A stretch of DNA of 64,000 nt from Propionibacteriaceae bacterium P6A17 (GTDB lineage: Bacteria; Actinomycetota; Actinomycetes; Propionibacteriales; Propionibacteriaceae). A model generated the notes under the pieces. It worked only from the letters and a program-made list of their open reading frames with translations. It was not told the DNA's origin and ran no database searches. The stretch's first letter is position 1; each line of letters begins with the position of its first letter. The position numbers were made by a program, and so were the translations under genes. Of this stretch, positions 60,636 to 64,000 are shown one piece after another. The stretch spans positions 124,001-188,000 of the forward strand of contig JHVD01000001.1 in assembly GCA_000619965.1 (NCBI GenBank). Reading direction: 5' to 3'.

Positions 60636-62051
60636 ATGCTGTTGGAGCGCATCTACGACGACGACCTCGCGCAAGCCAGCTACTTCATCGGCTGCCAGGC
60701 CAAGGGTGAGGCGATCGTCGTCGATCCCCGCCGCGACGTCGACCCCTACCTCGCGCTGGCCTCCCGCCACGGCATGCGGATCGTCGCCGTCACCGAGACC
60801 CACATCCACGCCGACTACCTCTCCGGTACCCGCGAGCTCGCCGCCGCCACCGGTGCGCAGATGTACGTCTCCGACGAGGGCGGCCCCGACTGGACCTACG
60901 GCGAGGGCTTCGGCGACGCGGTCCGCATGAAGCACGGCCACAGGATCCAGCTCGGCAACATCACCGTCGAGGCGGTCCACACCCCAGGGCACACCCCGGA
61001 GCACCTGTCGTTCCTCATCACCGACGGGGCCCAGGCCTCCGAGCCCGGGTTCATGCTGACCGGCGACTTCGTCTTCGTCGGCGACCTCGGCCGCCCGGAT
61101 CTGCTCGACGAGGCAGCGGGCTTCGTCGACACCCGGTTTCGCGGCGCCCGGGATCTCTTCGCGAGCCTGCGCGATCGCTTCCTGACGCTGCCCGACTACG
61201 TGCAGGTGCTGCCGGCCCACGGGTCCGGATCCGCCTGCGGCAAGGCCCTCGGATCCATCCCGACGTCCACCGTCGGCTACGAGCGGCACCACTCGTGGTG
61301 GGCGCGGTATCTGGCGGAAGGCGACGAGCAGGGCTTCGTCGACGAGCTGCTTGACGGCCAACCCGACGCCCACGCCTACTTCGCGCGGATGAAGCGCGAG
61401 AACAAGCTGGGGCCAGCGATCCACGGCGACCTGCCTGAACTCGTCGCCCACGACGCCGGCTCGTTGCGTGAGGCGCTCGACGCCGACCGGGTGATCCTCG
61501 TCGACACCCGTGACCAGCACGAGGTCCACGACGCGACGGTGACCGGCTCGCTCAACATCCCCGGAGTCGCCAAGGCGGCGAGCTACGGCGCGTGGGTCGT
61601 CGACCCCGAGCGCGAGCGGCGCCCGCTGGTCCTGCTCGCCGACGGCCCCGACGAGGCCCTCGCGCTCAGGGACCACCTCCTCCGGGTGGGCATCGACTCC
61701 GTCGAGGGCTACATCACCTCGCTCGAGGGCCTCCCGCTCGTCCGCCCCGCGACCATCGGCCCCGAGGCGCTGGATGCCACCTCGCGGGTGCTTTTGCTCG
61801 ACGTGCGCAACAAGACCGAGTACGCGGCAGGGCACATCCCCGGTGCCAAGCAGCTCTCCGCGGGCCGCGTCCTGTGGCACCTCGACGAGCTGCCCGCACC
61901 TGAGGAGGGCACCATCGTCACGTACTGCCAGTCGGGTGTGCGCAACTCGGTGGCCTCCAGCGCCCTGCGCAGGGCAGGCTACGACGTCGTCGAGCTCGAG
62001 GGCAGCTTCGCGGCGTGGAGCGCCCTGCCGGGCAACGTGCCCGCCGTCTGA
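60636..62051 (+). CDS. Metallo-beta-lactamase/double-rhodanese protein (CstB-like persulfide dioxygenase)
   Basis: The 471-residue protein has an N-terminal persulfide dioxygenase-type domain with THIHADYLSG, HTPGHTPEHLSF, TGDFVFVGDLGRPD and a further His in LPAHGSGS. The first rhodanese domain (about residues 270-360) lacks the active Cys (LADGPDE loop). The second (about 370-471) keeps it in VTYCQSGVRN. This MBL plus dead and live rhodanese order matches CstB of Staphylococcus, which turns persulfides and sulfite into thiosulfate. GGAAGGAGCCACC precedes the ATG. Confidence 0.9.
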   Translation: MLLERIYDDDLAQASYFIGCQAKGEAIVVDPRRDVDPYLALASRHGMRIVAVTETHIHADYLSGTRELAAATGAQMYVSDEGGPDWTYGEGFGDAVRMKHGHRIQLGNITVEAVHTPGHTPEHLSFLITDGAQASEPGFMLTGDFVFVGDLGRPDLLDEAAGFVDTRFRGARDLFASLRDRFLTLPDYVQVLPAHGSGSACGKALGSIPTSTVGYERHHSWWARYLAEGDEQGFVDELLDGQPDAHAYFARMKRENKLGPAIHGDLPELVAHDAGSLREALDADRVILVDTRDQHEVHDATVTGSLNIPGVAKAASYGAWVVDPERERRPLVLLADGPDEALALRDHLLRVGIDSVEGYITSLEGLPLVRPATIGPEALDATSRVLLLDVRNKTEYAAGHIPGAKQLSAGRVLWHLDELPAPEEGTIVTYCQSGVRNSVASSALRRAGYDVVELEGSFAAWSALPGNVPAV

Positions 62052-62080
62052 GTCACCCCGCCAACCCTGAAGGAGACCCC

Positions 62081-62869
62081 ATGGACCTGACGCTGCTGCC
62101 CGTCGCGCTCGTGCTGGCCGCGATCGTCGGCGTCTCGTTGGGCCTCCTCGGGGGCGGGGGCTCGATCCTCACCGTCCCGATCCTCACCTACGTCCTGGGC
62201 ATGCCCCCGCGCGACGCCATCGCCGCCTCCCTGTTCATCGTCGGGGTGACGAGCCTCGTCGGGGCGGTCGGCCACGCCCGGGCCGGCCGCGTACGGTGGC
62301 GCACCGGTGTCCTCTTCGGGCTCGCGGGCATGGCCGGCGCCTTCGCCGGCGGGCTCGCCGGCGGAGTCATCCCCGCCGGGGTGCTGATGGTGCTGTTCGC
62401 CATCATGATGATCGCGACGGCTGCCGCCATGATCCGCGGCCGCCGCGACACCCTCTCGGGCCCGGCCGTCGTCGCCGGCCCGAAGCCGTGGCGCGTTCTG
62501 GCCGACGGGTTCGTCGTCGGGCTCGCCACCGGCCTGGTCGGCGCAGGCGGGGGATTCCTCGTCGTGCCGGCGCTCAACCTGCTCGGTGGACTGCCGATGG
62601 CCGTGGCCGTCGGCACCTCGCTGCTCGTCATCGCCATGAAGTCGTTCGCAGGCCTGGCCGGCTACCTGTTCTCGGCCACGATGCACTGGGACGTCCTCTG
62701 GGCGTTCACGGGCGTCGCCATCCTGGGTTCCTTCGCAGGATCCGCCCTCGCCGGCAGGGTCCCCGAGCGCGCCCTGCGCCGGGGATTCGGCGTGTTCGTG
62801 CTCGTCATGGGCGCCTTCGTGCTCGTCCAGGAAGTGCCCGCGCTCATCATCGGCCTCGCCGATTCCTGA
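62081..62869 (+). CDS. TauE/SafE-family exporter
   Basis: The 262-residue membrane protein has about eight helices with the duplicated family motif. The first copy is GVSLGLLGGGGSILTVPIL and the second is GLATGLVGAGGGFLVVPAL. TauE/SafE proteins move sulfite, thiosulfate or organosulfonates. Placed between two rhodanese genes it probably exports sulfite or thiosulfate made by the operon. AAGGAGACCCC precedes the ATG. It lies 29 bases after the dioxygenase gene. Confidence 0.9.
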   Translation: MDLTLLPVALVLAAIVGVSLGLLGGGGSILTVPILTYVLGMPPRDAIAASLFIVGVTSLVGAVGHARAGRVRWRTGVLFGLAGMAGAFAGGLAGGVIPAGVLMVLFAIMMIATAAAMIRGRRDTLSGPAVVAGPKPWRVLADGFVVGLATGLVGAGGGFLVVPALNLLGGLPMAVAVGTSLLVIAMKSFAGLAGYLFSATMHWDVLWAFTGVAILGSFAGSALAGRVPERALRRGFGVFVLVMGAFVLVQEVPALIIGLADS

Positions 62870-62922
62870 TCCATTCGGCGTCCTCGCGCCACACGTCCCG
62901 CTCCATTTGAAAGGATCGTCCC

Positions 62923-63282
62923 ATGCGTCACAGCCTCACTCTCGCCGCCACCGTCCTCCTCGGCCTCGCAGCCTGCGCCCCTGCCGACTCCGCGACGCCC
63001 GCCCAGGTCTCGCCGCAGGCCGTCGTCGTCGACGTGCGCACCCCGGCCGAATACGCCGAGGGCCACCTGGAAGGGGCGGTGCTCATCGACTTCAACTCCG
63101 GCGACGTGGCACGCGCCATCCCGGAGCTCGACGAGCACGCGCAGTACCTTGTCTATTGCCGATCCGGCAACAGGGCGGGGCAGACCGTCGACCTGATGAA
63201 GGCCGCAGGCATCACCAACGTGCAGAACCTGGGCTCCCTCGCCGAGGCGGCCGAGGCCACCGGCCTGCCCATCGTGCGCTGA
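62923..63282 (+). CDS. Rhodanese-domain lipoprotein
   Basis: The 119-residue protein has a lipoprotein signal (LTLAATVLLGLAAC, lipid Cys at 18) followed by one rhodanese domain. The domain shows VVVDVRTPAEYAEGHLEGAV and the active Cys in VYCRSGNRAG. It would act outside the membrane, passing sulfane sulfur or cyanide-derived thiocyanate. GAAAGGATCGTCCC precedes the ATG. It closes the sulfur operon before a hairpin. Confidence 0.92.
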   Translation: MRHSLTLAATVLLGLAACAPADSATPAQVSPQAVVVDVRTPAEYAEGHLEGAVLIDFNSGDVARAIPELDEHAQYLVYCRSGNRAGQTVDLMKAAGITNVQNLGSLAEAAEATGLPIVR

Positions 63283-63291
63283 GCGGGCAAA

Positions 63292-63329
63292 GGCCTCCGC
63301 GCGCGCCCGGCAGGGCAGGGGCGGAGGCC
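63292..63329 (+). terminator. Terminator hairpin after the sulfur operon
   Basis: GGCCTCCGC and GCGGAGGCC form a perfect 9-bp stem nine bases past the stop. Confidence 0.75.
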
Positions 63330-63505
63330 GTCGCACGGTTGGGGCCCCAGCCGGGCGATTGCGGGAATCCCGTGCGGGGCTGGTAGCGTGGAGGGCAGCG
63401 ACCCGCCCAGTCTCGCCTCGGGTCGCCTGCGCGCAGGGCCACCTGCTGGACGCAGCGCTGTACTCCTTCGCACTCGGTGAGACCCAACCGTGAGGTCCCG
63501 AACCC

Positions 63506-64000
63506 TTGAATTCCGAATTCGCACGCCTTGGCGTGCCCACGTCCCTCGTCGCCGCCCTCGAAGCGCGCGGCATCACACACCCCACCCCCATCCAGGCGGC
63601 GACGCTGCCCGATTCGCTGGCCGGACGTGACGTCCTCGGCCGCGGCCGCACCGGCTCCGGCAAGACGTTCGCCTTCCTGCTGCCGCTGGTGACGCGGCTC
63701 CTGGCCGCCGACGACCGCCGGCAGGCCCGTCGCCCCCGTGCCCTCGTGCTCGCCCCCACCCGCGAGCTCGCCACCCAGATCCACGAGTCCCTCCAGGTGC
63801 TCGAGCCGGCGACGTCGCTGCGCTCCACCGTCGTCTTCGGCGGGGTGGGGCAGCATCCGCAGGCGAAGGCCCTCGAACGCGGCGTCGACGTGCTGATCGC
63901 CTGCCCCGGCCGCCTGCTGGACCTCATGGGCCAGCGCCTCGTCGACCTGAGTGCCGTGCAGACGACCGTCATCGACGAGGCCGACCACATGTCGGACATG
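63506..64000 (+). CDS. DEAD-box RNA helicase, N-terminal part (3' end outside window)
   Basis: The frame is open from TTG 63506 to the window end, 165 residues. It has the Q motif THPTPIQAATLPDSLAG, Walker A GRGRTGSGKTFAFLLP, motif Ia APTRELATQI, a GG motif (VVFGGVGQ), motif Ib CPGRLLDLM and the DEAD box TTVIDEADHM. This is the first RecA-like domain of an RhlE/CsdA-like helicase. TTG is the only suitable start; GTGAGGT lies about ten bases upstream. A TAGCGT box at 63384-63389 suggests a leader of about 110 bases, as in cold-shock helicases. Confidence 0.92.
   Translation, partial: MNSEFARLGVPTSLVAALEARGITHPTPIQAATLPDSLAGRDVLGRGRTGSGKTFAFLLPLVTRLLAADDRRQARRPRALVLAPTRELATQIHESLQVLEPATSLRSTVVFGGVGQHPQAKALERGVDVLIACPGRLLDLMGQRLVDLSAVQTTVIDEADHMSDM

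Overview
The window is chromosomal DNA from a high-GC Actinomycetota, most likely a member of the Propionibacteriaceae or a close relative. The reasons are very GC-rich codon third positions, ftsQ followed directly by ftsZ with no ftsA, the sepF-yggT-divIVA set, an ANTAR-domain response regulator, the pafBC-tatAC-helY block, an scpAB operon headed by a ParA-like ATPase, and many genes that appear to be transcribed without a leader (a TANNNT box 6-8 bases before the start codon). The family call is an inference from gene order and style; no 16S rRNA gene lies here. Nothing in the window looks like a prophage, IS element or CRISPR array.

Layout. 1-5.7 kb: cell division and polar growth (ftsQ end, ftsZ, sepF, yggT, divIVA), then a DksA/TraR zinc-finger gene, lspA and an RluA-family pseudouridine synthase. 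5.8-8.2 kb: pyk, tRNA-Leu(CAA) and the PdtaR-like regulator. 8.25-16.9 kb: an amino-sugar and cell-wall recycling cassette on the minus strand (binding protein, two permeases, NagZ, AnmK, MurQ, RpiR-type regulator) with a divergent BadF-type kinase. 16.9-20.8 kb: thioesterase, nicotinamidase, orphan regulator, ADP-ribose hydrolase and XerD. 20.8-24.2 kb: ParA, a ribbon-helix-helix protein, ScpA, ScpB and RluB. 24.2-33.1 kb: FKBP lipoprotein, GluQRS, PafB, PafC, a 60-residue membrane protein, TatA, TatC, a lipid kinase and HelY. 33.2-36.1 kb: secreted serine protease, HisF, HIT protein and a small membrane protein.

36.1-52.9 kb is rich in branched-chain amino acid genes. It holds ilvBNC behind a transcription attenuator with its own leader peptide, leuB, cimA, and leuCD with a divergent IclR/LtbR regulator. 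Together CimA, LeuCD, LeuB, IlvBN and IlvC can make isoleucine from pyruvate without threonine, apart from IlvD and a transaminase that are not in the window. An NfeD-flotillin pair, a decayed secreted-protein gene, a 39-bp tandem repeat, a glutamine amidotransferase, GlpQ, an FAH hydrolase, a CPBP protease and tRNA-Gln/tRNA-Glu lie among them.

53.5-60.2 kb is a one-direction locus: histidine kinase, response regulator, GlpT-type organophosphate antiporter and a complete AfuABC/FbpABC-type ABC importer. It looks like a sensing and dual-uptake system for glycerol 3-phosphate or related phosphorylated compounds. 60.4-63.3 kb is a sulfide/persulfide operon (38-residue Cys-rich protein, metallo-beta-lactamase/double-rhodanese protein, TauE exporter, rhodanese lipoprotein) with a perfect CsoR/CstR-like palindrome placed between its -35 and -10 boxes. 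The window ends inside a DEAD-box RNA helicase gene.
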